The position numbers were made by a program, and so were the translations under genes. From the NCBI RefSeq assembly GCF_002939945.1, contig NZ_MDEB01000001.1:310001-374000 (forward strand): 64,000 nt of DNA, read 5' to 3'. Source of the stretch: Xanthomonas arboricola pv. populi. Its GTDB lineage: Bacteria; Pseudomonadota; Gammaproteobacteria; Xanthomonadales; Xanthomonadaceae. Positions 22,068 to 31,111 of the stretch are shown here, piece by piece (position 1 is the first letter of the stretch; each line of letters opens with the position of its first letter). The notes below the pieces were generated by a model. It searched no databases. It was not told where the DNA came from and saw only the letters and a list, made by a program, of their open reading frames with translations.

Positions 22068-23042
22068 GTGATCCTCCATCTGCAGCGGGATTTCCGCCTC
22101 GGCATCGTCAAGATGCTGGGGCCGATCACCGCGCTGTTGCTTTGCCTCTATGCGGTGTATCTGGCCATCACCGGCCAGGCGCTTGACTGCCTGATCATCG
22201 CGCCGCTCGGTGTGCTTGCAATATGGCGTGGCTGGAAGATGCGCGATGCCGAACGCACTGGCGCCGGCGGCGTGTGGCTGGCCTCCACCAATGTCGGCGG
22301 CTGTCTCGTCGCCTGCTGGACCGGCGGCGAAGGCGCCCTGCCCTGGTTGTTTCCGGTGCTGGCCACCAATTACTTCCTGTGCGGCCCGCAACGCGCCGTG
22401 CTGCTGAGCCTGCCGTTGCTGGCGGCGCTATTGCTGTTGCCAGGGCTGATCGTCAGTCCCGGTCAGGGCGTGTCGACGATCGTGGTGACGCTGGTGACGC
22501 TGGCGGTGGGCTATGCGTTTTCGCTGCGCATGCAGGACGACCGCGTGCATCTGGAAGAGCTCGCCTCGCTGGATGCGCTGACCGGCCTGCCCAACCGGCG
22601 CATGCTCGAACGCGCGCTCACCCATCAGATCGATCGGCGCCAGCCGCATGAACGGCTCAACAGCCTGATCATTCTGGATCTGGACCATTTCAAGGAAGTC
22701 AACGATCTCTACGGGCATGCCGCAGGCGATGCCGCGCTCTCGGATCTGGCCACCATCCTGCGCTTTGAAGTGCGCGAGCCGCATCAGGTGTTCCGCTTCG
22801 GCGGCGAAGAATTCGTGGTGCTGATGCGTGCCAGCTCCCTGCAGGAACTGGAAGCGACCACCGAACGCCTGCGCAAGGTGATCAGCAATGGACTGCGCGG
22901 CCCGGGTGGACGGATCACGGTGTCGCTGGGGGCGGCGCGCCACGATGGCGAAACGCATTGGCAGGACTGGTTTTCGCGTGCCGATGCCGCACTGTATCTG
23001 GCCAAGAACGGTGGCCGCGACAGTGTGCGGGTTGCCGACTGA
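22068..23042 (+). CDS. Membrane diguanylate cyclase (GGDEF)
   Basis: 324 residues from GTG 22068; the frame is open further up but without a better start, so the N-terminus is uncertain. Five or six membrane helices (about 12-165) precede a GGDEF domain: SLDALTGLPNRRML, DLDHFKEVNDLYGH and FRFGGEEF. The usual I-site RxxD is REPH here, so product inhibition through that site is unlikely. It should make c-di-GMP. It lies 500 bp after another diguanylate cyclase, with the small minus-strand gene between them, so the two are separate transcription units. Confidence 0.9.
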   Translation: MILHLQRDFRLGIVKMLGPITALLLCLYAVYLAITGQALDCLIIAPLGVLAIWRGWKMRDAERTGAGGVWLASTNVGGCLVACWTGGEGALPWLFPVLATNYFLCGPQRAVLLSLPLLAALLLLPGLIVSPGQGVSTIVVTLVTLAVGYAFSLRMQDDRVHLEELASLDALTGLPNRRMLERALTHQIDRRQPHERLNSLIILDLDHFKEVNDLYGHAAGDAALSDLATILRFEVREPHQVFRFGGEEFVVLMRASSLQELEATTERLRKVISNGLRGPGGRITVSLGAARHDGETHWQDWFSRADAALYLAKNGGRDSVRVAD

Positions 23043-23164
23043 GCGCAGGTCATCGAGTGATCGCCCGGTCAGCGGGCACACCGGCTGGGTGCTTGAGATC
23101 CAGGCGCCGTATTGGCCAACGACGGGTCGGCGCAGCCAAGAATGGCTAACACGGCGTAGCGAGC

Positions 23165-23271
23165 AGTCGTCAGGTGGCGCAGGAACCGGCGTGTGCGAGT
23201 GGTACTTGCCGATTCCGAGCCCCGACCGCGCCAGCCTGCCGGCTGTCCATCAGTTTGTTAGCCGCCCCAAG
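23165..23271 (+). repeat. Dispersed intergenic repeat, copy 1
   Basis: About 107 bp that aligns along its length, at roughly two thirds identity by eye, with 50843-50950. Best shared blocks are TGCCGATTCCGA, CAGTTTG and TAGCCGC. Both copies lie in gaps next to gene ends. The rest of 23043-23329 has no gene that I can support. Confidence 0.5.
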
Positions 23272-23329
23272 ACGCGGCGTATCCGAGTGCAGCTGCAAAG
23301 CGACCTGACGGCCGCCCTGCAGACGTGCC

Positions 23330-24754
23330 TTACCTATTCAGCGCTGCCACCGGTGCCGCAGGCGCTTCCCCCTGCTTCCAGCCGCCCAGCGCCTTGTACA
23401 CACCGACCACGCCCACATTGACCGCTGCTTCGGCCTGCGCCAGTGCATCGTCGGCGGCCAGCTGGGTGCGTTGTGCGTCCAGCAGGGTCAGGAAGTCTTC
23501 CGAGCCCTCGCGGTAGCGGATCTGCGCCAGTTGTTCGGCACGCCGCGCTGCATTGGCCTGCTCCACCACGATCGCCAGGCGCGCCTGCTGGCGGCCGTAG
23601 CCGATCAAGGCGTTGTCGGTGTCTTCCAGCGCCAGCAACACGGTCTGCTGGTATTGCGCCAACGCACCGTCGGCCTGCGCCTTGCTGGCACGCAGGCGTG
23701 CACGCACGGTGCCGAAGTCGAATGCCGCCCAGCTGATCGACGGGGTGATCGACCAGGCCTTGCCGCTGCCCTCGGTCAACCTGGCCGCATCGCCGGACAG
23801 GAAGCCGACAAAGCCGCTGACGCTGATGCGCGGAAACAGATCGGCGGTGGCCACGCCGACCTGTGCCGTGGCCGCCGCCAGCCGACGTTCGGCGCTGCGC
23901 ACGTCCGGGCGCTGACGCAGCAATCCGACGGTATCGCCCAGCGGCAACGCACGGGCGAACGCGGGCGTGGTGCGCGGCACCAGGGTGGCATCCAGCGCAT
24001 CCGGCGCCTGGCCGAGCAACACGGCCAGGCGATGGCGGTACTGCGCCTCTGCGGTTTCCAGCAACGGAATGTCCGCCTCGATCGCCTTCAACCGCGCCAG
24101 GCTGCTCTGCACATCCAGCTCGCTGCCGGCGCCCAGCTCCCAACGCGTCTGCGTCAGCCGCTGGGTGTCGTGCAGGTTGGTCAGCGTGCGCTTGGACACC
24201 TCCAGCTGCTTCTGCGTGCCGCGCAACTCGAAGTAGTTGCGCGCCACTTCGGCAGCGACGGTGACCTGCACGTCGAGCAGGCCGGCCTGCTCGGCTTCCA
24301 GATCCGCACGCGCCGCTTCCGAGGCGCGCCGCTGACGGCCGAACAGATCCAGCTCCCAGGCCGCATCCAGGCCCAGGGTGGTCTGTTCGGTAAGGAAACG
24401 CTGGTTGCCGGCGACCACCTGCTGCTGTTCGCGCCGATCGAAGCTGCCCTGCGCGGTGATGTGCGGGGCCTGGTCGAGACGACGCTCGACGAACACCGCA
24501 CGCGCCTGCTTGACGCGCGACACGGCGATGCGCAGATCGTGGTTGGCGAACAAGGCATCGCGCACCAACTGTTCCAGCACCGGGTCGTCGAACTGCGACC
24601 ACCAGTTGCCGACCGGCGATTCGGTGCTGAAGGCCGCATCCTGCGCGCTCTGCAAGGTCACCGCGGCAGGCGGGTCGGGCCGGTAATCCGGACCCACCGC
24701 GCAACCGCTGAGCACCAGCGCAGCCAGTGCCACGCTCAGAAAATTTCTTACCAT
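23330..24754 (-). CDS. RND efflux outer-membrane factor (OprN/OprM type lipoprotein)
   Basis: 474 residues. Lipoprotein signal with VLSGC (Cys18), then GPDYRPDPPAA, the usual start of NodT/OprM-type outer-membrane factors. Two repeats of long helices and beta strands follow (about 50-260 and 265-460), with RPDVRSAERRLAAATAQVGVA and YREGSEDFLTLLDAQRT as typical tunnel-helix parts. It would form the outer-membrane tunnel for the MFP-RND pair encoded upstream. It overlaps the SDR gene by 7 nt, so it belongs to the same operon. Confidence 0.92.
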   Translation of the reverse strand: MVRNFLSVALAALVLSGCAVGPDYRPDPPAAVTLQSAQDAAFSTESPVGNWWSQFDDPVLEQLVRDALFANHDLRIAVSRVKQARAVFVERRLDQAPHITAQGSFDRREQQQVVAGNQRFLTEQTTLGLDAAWELDLFGRQRRASEAARADLEAEQAGLLDVQVTVAAEVARNYFELRGTQKQLEVSKRTLTNLHDTQRLTQTRWELGAGSELDVQSSLARLKAIEADIPLLETAEAQYRHRLAVLLGQAPDALDATLVPRTTPAFARALPLGDTVGLLRQRPDVRSAERRLAAATAQVGVATADLFPRISVSGFVGFLSGDAARLTEGSGKAWSITPSISWAAFDFGTVRARLRASKAQADGALAQYQQTVLLALEDTDNALIGYGRQQARLAIVVEQANAARRAEQLAQIRYREGSEDFLTLLDAQRTQLAADDALAQAEAAVNVGVVGVYKALGGWKQGEAPAAPVAALNR

Positions 24755-25479
24755 GGCAACACGTCTCCCAAATGCGTAAAGCTGCCGGTGGCGCCGTGCG
24801 CGTCGAGCAGTGCCATCTGTACGCTGCTGTGCGCGCCCTGCTCTACTTCGATCTCGCCACCACCACCGTTCATGTCGGTTTTGACGTAGCCCGGATGCAC
24901 GGTGTTGACCTTGATGGCGGTGTCGCGCAACTCATGGGCCAGATGCACCGTCCAGCTGTTGACCGCGCTCTTGGAGGCGTCGTAGGCGGGAATCTTGACG
25001 TCGTAGATCGGCGAGCCGGGCTGGGTATGCAGGGTCAGCGAGCCGAGCATGCTGGACACATTGACGATGCGTCCGGCCAGCGAGCGACGCAGCAGCGGCA
25101 GGAACGCCTTGGTGACGCTGACGACCGCGAACAGGTTGGTGTCGAAGGTCCGCTTCCACACCTCCAGGCTTTGCTGCGACGGGGTGCGCTGCATGTCCTC
25201 GATCATGATGCCGGCGTTGTTGATCAGGATGTCCAGGTGGCCGTGACGCTGCTCCACCGTGCCGACCGCGGCGGCGATGCTGATGTCGTCGTTGACGTCG
25301 AGCTGGATGGCTTCCACCGGCAGGCCCTCGGCCTGCAGCTTGAGTGCGGCGGCGACGGCATCGTCGCGCTTGCGCCCGGCCAGCAGCGTGTGCACGCCGG
25401 CCTGGGCCAGTTGCCGGACGGTTTCCAGGCCGATGCCGCGGGTGGCACCGGTGACCAATGCGATCTTGTGGTTGCTCAT
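24748..25479 (-). CDS. Short-chain dehydrogenase/reductase in the efflux operon
   Basis: 243 residues. Classical SDR: TGATRGIG near the N-terminus (cofactor binding), NNAG, the catalytic Ser in VNVSSMLG and YDASK. Arg in the cofactor region (GRKR) suggests NADPH. The substrate is unknown. It lies between the RND pump gene (43 bp upstream) and the outer-membrane factor gene (7-nt overlap), an uncommon place for an enzyme. In the Pseudomonas MexEF-OprN system an oxidoreductase (MexS) affects pump expression, so removal of a toxic inducing metabolite is one possibility. Confidence 0.9.
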   Translation of the reverse strand: MSNHKIALVTGATRGIGLETVRQLAQAGVHTLLAGRKRDDAVAAALKLQAEGLPVEAIQLDVNDDISIAAAVGTVEQRHGHLDILINNAGIMIEDMQRTPSQQSLEVWKRTFDTNLFAVVSVTKAFLPLLRRSLAGRIVNVSSMLGSLTLHTQPGSPIYDVKIPAYDASKSAVNSWTVHLAHELRDTAIKVNTVHPGYVKTDMNGGGGEIEVEQGAHSSVQMALLDAHGATGSFTHLGDVLPW

Positions 25480-25522
25480 TTTGATGTCCTTCTACTGCGA
25501 ATGGGGGTTGGGAACGACGCAC

Positions 25523-28500
25523 TCACGCCTTGACGTGATCGTGCGCAACAGCGGCCGGTGCGTCGGGTTCGCGACGCGTCACCCACTTGCGCAGGGCCAC
25601 GTAGAACACCGGGGTCAGGAACAGGCCGAACAAGGTCACACCGAGCATGCCGGCGAACACGGTGATCCCGGTGACCGAGCGCACCTCGGCGCCGGCGCCA
25701 TGCCCGAACACCAGCGGCACGGTGCCGGCGATGAAGGCGATGGAGGTCATCACGATCGGACGCAGACGCAGCCGGCAGGCTTCCAGCGCGGCCTCGACGA
25801 TGCCCTTGCCGTGCATTTCGAGTTCGCGGGCGAACTCCACGATCAGAATCGCGTTCTTGCACGCCAGACCCATCAGCACCACCAACCCCACCTGCACGAA
25901 CACGTTGTTGTCGCCGCCGGTGAGCCACACGCCGAACAAGGCAGACAGCAAGGTCATCGGCACGATCAGGATCACCGCCAGCGGCAGCGTCCAGCTCTCG
26001 TACAGCGCGGCCAGCACCAAGAACGCCAGCAACACCGCCATCGGGAACACGATCAACGCCGAGTTGCCCTGGGTGGATTGCTGATAGCTCAGATCGGTCC
26101 ACTCGATGTTCATGCCGTTGGGCAACACCTCGGGCGCCATGCCGGCCAGCGTCTGCATCGCCTGGGTGGAAGAGAGCACGCGCGGGTCCGCCTCACCGAT
26201 CAGATCGGCGGCCGGGTAGCCGTTGTAGCGGATCACCGGATCCGGGCCGTAGGTCTGGCCCAGCGTGACCATGCTGCCGATCGGCACCATCTCGCCGTTG
26301 GCATTGCGGGTACGCAGGTTGGCGATGTCCTCGACGCTGTCGCGGAACTGTCCATCGGCCTGGGCAATCACCTGATAGGTGCGGCCGAAACGATTGAAGT
26401 CGTTGATGTAGGACGAACCCAGATAGGTCTGCAGCGTGTCGAACAGATTGGTCAGCGGCACGCCCTGCGCCTTGGCCTTGTCGCGATCGACCTTGGCATC
26501 GAGCTGCGGCACATTGGCCTGATACGTGCCGATTGGGAACTGCATGCCCGGCGTTTGCGAGATCGCACCGGACATCGCATTGACCGCACTCTGCAACTGG
26601 CCATAGCCCAGACCGGCACGGTCCTGGATATACAGCGAGTAGCCCGAGCCCTGCCCCAGGCCCAGGATCGGCGGCGGCATGAACGCAAACGCAAAGCCCT
26701 GCTGGATCTGGCTGATGCGCGCGTTGATCTCCGCGTTGATCTGCGCCGCAGTGCGGCTGCGCTGGCTGAACGGCTTGAGCGTCAGGAACACCGTGCCGGT
26801 ATTGGGCGTGTTGGTGAACTGCAGCGGATTCAGACCCGGGAACGCAATCGCGTGGTCCACGCCGTCGGTCTGCAAGGCGATCTGGGTGATCTGACGGATC
26901 ACTTCGTTGGTGCGTTCCAGCGAGGCGCCTTCCGGCAGTTTGGTACCGGCAATCAGATACAGCTTGTCTTGAGTCGGAATGAAACCACCCGGCACCACCT
27001 TGAACATGAAACCGGTGGCCAGCAGCAGCAGCACATACACCACGAACACCGCGCCACGCTTGCCCAGGGTCCGCGAGACCGCGCCCTGGTACTTGTGCGA
27101 ACTGCTGTTGAAGAAGCGGTTGAACGGACGGAACAACCAGCCGAACAAGCGATCGATCAACCGCGACGGGCCATCCTTCGGTGCGTCATGCGGCCTGAGC
27201 AGCATGGCCGCCAGTGCCGGCGACAAGGTCAGCGAATTGATCGCCGAGATCACCGTGGAAATGGCGATGGTCACCGCGAACTGCTTGTAGAACTGGCCCG
27301 TCACGCCCGACAGGAACGCCATCGGCACGAACACCGCGCACAGCACCAGCGCGATGGCGATGATCGGCCCGGACACTTCGCGCATCGCCTGATGCGCCGC
27401 AGCCAACGGAGCCAGACCTTCTTCGATGTTGCGCTCGACGTTTTCCACCACCACGATCGCATCGTCGACCACGATGCCGATCGCCAGCACCAGGCCGAAC
27501 AGGCTCAGCGTGTTGATCGAAAAACCCAGCAGGTACAGCGCGGCGAACGTACCGACCACCGACACCGGCACCGCCAGCAACGGAATGATCGAGGCACGCC
27601 AGGTCTGCAGGAACAGGATCACCACCAGCACCACCAGCAGCACCGCTTCCAGCAGCGTATGCACCACCGCGCTGATCGAGTCGCGCACGAACACGGTCGG
27701 GTCGTACGCAGCCGACCACGCCATATCCTGCGGGAACTGCTTTTCCAGCTCGGCCATCTTGGCGCGCACCGCATCGGACAATTCGATCGCGTTGGCACCG
27801 GGCGACTGGAACACGCCCATGCCGACCGCGTTCTTGTTGTCAAGCTGCGAGCGCAGGGTGTAGTTGCCGGCGCCCAGCTCAAGACGCGCCACATCCGACA
27901 GGCGCACGATCTCGCCGCTATCGCCGCTGCGGATCACGATGTTGCCGAACTCTTCTTCGGTGGTCAGGCGGCCCTGAGCATTGATCGAGAGCAGAAAATC
28001 GCTCTTGTTGGGCATCGGCTCGGCACCGAGCTGGCCGGCGGACACCTGCACGTTCTGCTCGCGAATGGCCGCGACCACATCGCTGGCGGTCAGCCCGCGC
28101 GCGGCGACCTTGTCGGGATCCAGCCAGATGCGCATGGCGTAATCGCCGGCACCGAAGATCTGGATCTGGCCCACGCCCGGCAGGCGCGACAGCTCGTCCT
28201 TGACCTTCAAGGTGGCGTAGTTGCTCAGGTACAGCGAGTCGTACTTGCCCTTGGGCGAGGTCAGATGCACCACCATGGTCAGCGTCGGCGACTGCTTCTG
28301 CGTGGTCACGCCCTGGCGCCGCACGTCCTCGGGCAGACGCGCCTGCGCCTGGCTGACACGGTTTTGCACCTGCACCTGCGCCTGGTCCGGATCGGTGCCC
28401 GGCTTGAAGGTCACGGTCACCACCAGCACGCCATCGGAGCCGGCGACCGACTTCATGTACATCATGTCTTCCACGCCGTTGATGGCTTCCTCAAGCGGCG

Positions 28501-28693
28501 TGGCGACGGTCTCGGCGATGACCTTGGGATTGGCGCCCGGATACACCGCACGCACCTGCACGCTCGGCGGCACCACTTCCGGGTACTCGCTGATGGGCAG
28601 CAGCGGCATGGCGATCAGGCCGGCAGCGAAGATGATGATCGACAGCACCGCGGCAAAGATCGGCCGGTCGATGAAAAAACGGGAAAAGTCCAT
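25523..28693 (-). CDS. RND multidrug efflux pump, MexF-like inner-membrane subunit
   Basis: 1056 residues from the ATG at 28693 (MDFSRFFIDRPIFAAV); an earlier frame start adds a non-conserved leader. Length and layout are those of HAE1-type RND pumps: 12 membrane helices in two halves, large periplasmic loops, and the proton-relay pair in GIVVDDAIVVVENVERN. Long stretches agree with the MexF sequence that I remember. It exports drugs by proton antiport with the MFP upstream and the outer-membrane factor downstream. MexF-type pumps typically act on chloramphenicol, fluoroquinolones and trimethoprim; the substrate here is not known. Confidence 0.95.
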   Translation of the reverse strand: MDFSRFFIDRPIFAAVLSIIIFAAGLIAMPLLPISEYPEVVPPSVQVRAVYPGANPKVIAETVATPLEEAINGVEDMMYMKSVAGSDGVLVVTVTFKPGTDPDQAQVQVQNRVSQAQARLPEDVRRQGVTTQKQSPTLTMVVHLTSPKGKYDSLYLSNYATLKVKDELSRLPGVGQIQIFGAGDYAMRIWLDPDKVAARGLTASDVVAAIREQNVQVSAGQLGAEPMPNKSDFLLSINAQGRLTTEEEFGNIVIRSGDSGEIVRLSDVARLELGAGNYTLRSQLDNKNAVGMGVFQSPGANAIELSDAVRAKMAELEKQFPQDMAWSAAYDPTVFVRDSISAVVHTLLEAVLLVVLVVILFLQTWRASIIPLLAVPVSVVGTFAALYLLGFSINTLSLFGLVLAIGIVVDDAIVVVENVERNIEEGLAPLAAAHQAMREVSGPIIAIALVLCAVFVPMAFLSGVTGQFYKQFAVTIAISTVISAINSLTLSPALAAMLLRPHDAPKDGPSRLIDRLFGWLFRPFNRFFNSSSHKYQGAVSRTLGKRGAVFVVYVLLLLATGFMFKVVPGGFIPTQDKLYLIAGTKLPEGASLERTNEVIRQITQIALQTDGVDHAIAFPGLNPLQFTNTPNTGTVFLTLKPFSQRSRTAAQINAEINARISQIQQGFAFAFMPPPILGLGQGSGYSLYIQDRAGLGYGQLQSAVNAMSGAISQTPGMQFPIGTYQANVPQLDAKVDRDKAKAQGVPLTNLFDTLQTYLGSSYINDFNRFGRTYQVIAQADGQFRDSVEDIANLRTRNANGEMVPIGSMVTLGQTYGPDPVIRYNGYPAADLIGEADPRVLSSTQAMQTLAGMAPEVLPNGMNIEWTDLSYQQSTQGNSALIVFPMAVLLAFLVLAALYESWTLPLAVILIVPMTLLSALFGVWLTGGDNNVFVQVGLVVLMGLACKNAILIVEFARELEMHGKGIVEAALEACRLRLRPIVMTSIAFIAGTVPLVFGHGAGAEVRSVTGITVFAGMLGVTLFGLFLTPVFYVALRKWVTRREPDAPAAVAHDHVKA

Positions 28694-28798
28694 GGGGGTG
28701 GTCCTGAAAGAGGTTGCCGCCGGGTGGCGGCGCGGCACCGCGGCACCGAACCGGCCTTGTCTCAAGGCCGGTGGTCATGGCCGCGATGCAGCGATGAA

Positions 28799-29989
28799 TC
28801 AGTTCGACGCGGTGCGCTTGTCCGGCGCCGTGGCCATGGCAACGGGCTTAGCATCGACCGGCATGCCGGGCATGAAGATCTTCTGCACGCCATCGACCAC
28901 CACGCGGTCGCCGGCAGCCAGTCCCTTGCGCACGATGCGCAGGCCGTCGGCATTGCGGCCGAGCTCGATATCGCGCCGTTGCGCCTTGCCGTCCTTGTCG
29001 ACCACGTACACGTACTTGCGGTCCTGATCGGTCAGCACGGCCTTTTCGTCGACCAGCATGGCCTTGAACTGGCCGCTGCCCAGCAACTGCACGTGTGCAT
29101 ACAGGCCCGGCGTGAACTGGCGCTGCGCGTTGTCCAGCACCGCGCGCACGCGGATGGTGCCGGTGCTGCGGGTCACCTGGTTATCCAGGAAATCCACGCG
29201 CCCGGCGTGCGGGAAGCCCTGCTCGCCGACCAGGCCGATGCGCACCGGCAACTCGCCACCGCGCGCATCCGGACGCTCGCCGTTGCGCGCCATCTGCGCG
29301 TAACGCAGGAAGGTGCCTTCGTCGGCATCGAAGTACACGAACACCTTGTCCAGCGACACCAGCGTGGTCAGTACGCTGGCGCTGTCGCTGGCGGTGACCA
29401 GGTTGCCGGCGGTGACCATGGCACGCCCGGCACGGCCATCGATCGGCGCACGCACGCGGGTCCAGTCCAAGTTGAGCTTGGCGGTATCCAGCGCGGCCTG
29501 CGCGGCCAGCAGATCGGCGTCGGCCTGGTCGGCGGCAGCGCGACGCTGCTCCCAGGTCTCGGTCGAAATGGCCTGCTGGTCGGACAGTTTGCGTGCGCGT
29601 GCCGCCTCGCTGCGGGCCAGCGTGGACTGCGTGCGTGCACGCACAAGCGCGGCGTTGGCGCGCGCGAATTCGGCGCGGTAGCTGCGGTCGTCGATGCTGA
29701 AGAGCACATCGCCCTTCTTCACTTCGGCGCCTTCGACGTAATTGACCTTGTCGATATAGCCGGACACGCGCGGGCGCAGCGCGACGCTTTCCACCGGCTC
29801 GATGCGGCCGCTGAATTCGTCCCACTGGCTGATCTCCTTCAGCAACACCGGGGCCACGCTGACGCTGGGCGGCGGCGGTGCGCCGGTCTCGGCAGCCTGG
29901 CTGCCGCAACCGGCCAGCACAACCGCGAGTACGGCGCCCGTCAATACAGTACGCAAGGGAAAACGGAACGGGGGGGCGTTCGGGGTCAT
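28799..29989 (-). CDS. RND efflux membrane fusion protein, MexE-like
   Basis: 396 residues from the ATG at 29989, where MTPNAPPFRFPLRTV begins a lipoprotein signal ending VVLAGC. Lipoyl-like half motifs (VSGYIDKVNYVEGAEVKKGDVLF), a helical hairpin (about 100-165), a second lipoyl half and a beta-barrel domain follow. It joins the RND pump to the outer-membrane factor. The start overlaps the stop of the upstream SDR gene by 4 nt (ATGA at 29986-29989). Confidence 0.94.
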   Translation of the reverse strand: MTPNAPPFRFPLRTVLTGAVLAVVLAGCGSQAAETGAPPPPSVSVAPVLLKEISQWDEFSGRIEPVESVALRPRVSGYIDKVNYVEGAEVKKGDVLFSIDDRSYRAEFARANAALVRARTQSTLARSEAARARKLSDQQAISTETWEQRRAAADQADADLLAAQAALDTAKLNLDWTRVRAPIDGRAGRAMVTAGNLVTASDSASVLTTLVSLDKVFVYFDADEGTFLRYAQMARNGERPDARGGELPVRIGLVGEQGFPHAGRVDFLDNQVTRSTGTIRVRAVLDNAQRQFTPGLYAHVQLLGSGQFKAMLVDEKAVLTDQDRKYVYVVDKDGKAQRRDIELGRNADGLRIVRKGLAAGDRVVVDGVQKIFMPGMPVDAKPVAMATAPDKRTASN

Positions 29990-30759
29990 GGGGAAATCTC
30001 TCGGGTGGGGATGGGAAAATGCAGACCGGCCAGCCGGTCGGCCGATGGAGCGGCGTACAGGCGACGGCTGACGGTCACGATGGCTTGCCCGGGCTGGCCA
30101 GGCCCGGCGATCAGCGAGACTGCGGCGCGGCCGACATCCACGGCGCGGATCCATTCCGGACACGCGTCCTTGGCACGGCCCGGCGTACACACCGGCTGCT
30201 CGACCGACAGCAGATGCACGCGGACGCCGAACGGCTTGGCTTCCTCGTGCAGGACCTGGGCGAGCATGCGGGTGGCGGCGGCGGCAATCGAGGTATCGCC
30301 GTGCGCAGCCCAGGCACGCAGCGCGCAGGGGCTGCCCAGCAACAGGTAGCGACCGCCGCCATGGGCCTCGGCCAGCAGCGGCAACAGATGCCGCGCGGCC
30401 GCCAGGTGCGGCAGCACGTCGCGCTCCAGGCGGCGACGCAGCGCGGCGACCGGGCGATCGAGCAGGCGGCCGGCCTTGAGCGGGCTGCCCAGGCTGGCGA
30501 TCACCGCCGCCAGCGGACGCGGGCGCTGGGCCAGTTCGCCGGCCAGCGCCTGCGCCGAAGCGTCATCGGCCACCGAGCCCTGCAAGGTCTCCAGCAGCGG
30601 TGTGTTGCCATGCTGCGCGCGCAGCGCGTCGAGCTTGGCGGCGTCGCGTCCAATCACCAGCACCGGCATCCCGGCATCGAGCAAGGCGGCGACGATCCCG
30701 GCGCCGACATTGCCCGCGCCGCCGATGACGGCCGTCTCGGATTGGACCATCCCGGTCAT
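29986..30759 (-). CDS. SDR-like oxidoreductase, first gene of the efflux operon
   Basis: 257 residues from the ATG at 30759 (GGGAG upstream); ATG 30750 is possible. Rossmann start AVIGGAGNVGAGIV, GRDAAKLDAL after the second strand, and a classic SDR helix order, but the Tyr-x3-Lys pair is not obvious (SIAAAATRML in its place). That suggests a divergent or non-catalytic member, perhaps NmrA/SDR-like. It is translationally coupled to the MFP gene and begins the operon that faces the LysR gene 352 bp away. Confidence 0.75.
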   Translation of the reverse strand: MTGMVQSETAVIGGAGNVGAGIVAALLDAGMPVLVIGRDAAKLDALRAQHGNTPLLETLQGSVADDASAQALAGELAQRPRPLAAVIASLGSPLKAGRLLDRPVAALRRRLERDVLPHLAAARHLLPLLAEAHGGGRYLLLGSPCALRAWAAHGDTSIAAAATRMLAQVLHEEAKPFGVRVHLLSVEQPVCTPGRAKDACPEWIRAVDVGRAAVSLIAGPGQPGQAIVTVSRRLYAAPSADRLAGLHFPIPTREISP

Positions 30760-31111
30760 GGGACTTTCACTCCCGACATCGGGACAATTCCATGTTGCGC
30801 CAGACGCACTGACAGTCCCGCCCGCTGCGCCGGCGCGCCGCCCGCCTGACGCCTGGGCGATGCCGAAAATGCGCGCGAAACGCTGGCACGCGGGCTTCTC
30901 ACCGTAGAAACCACTGGATCGAAGGCACATTCGATGGCGCTACGCGATGTGGACGACACGCCAAAAACATTGCACAACCACATGGCCGTGCTCCTGCATG
31001 GGGAGATGCCGCATAAGCTAGGCCTCAAATCAGCACTTGATTAGTCCGGATTTAGGGGAATAATCGTCCCGTAAGCGGTCTAATCCCTCCTGACCTCTGG
31101 AAGGCAGTCCC
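30760..31111. promoter_or_regulatory. Divergent control region of the efflux operon and LysR gene
   Basis: 352 bp with no gene. AATCA-N5-TGATT at 31028-31042, 70 bp before the LysR start, is a palindrome of the kind bound by LysR-type regulators (it also contains ATC-N7-GAT). AT content is higher here than around it. LysR regulators usually bind between themselves and the divergent target. A specific promoter for the efflux operon was not fixed. Confidence 0.5.

Noticed and set aside
25259-30349. Very long plus-strand open frame (about 1,700 codons)
   Set aside because: It is antisense to the RND pump and MFP genes; its His/Gln/Arg-rich product is the usual shadow of high-GC coding.
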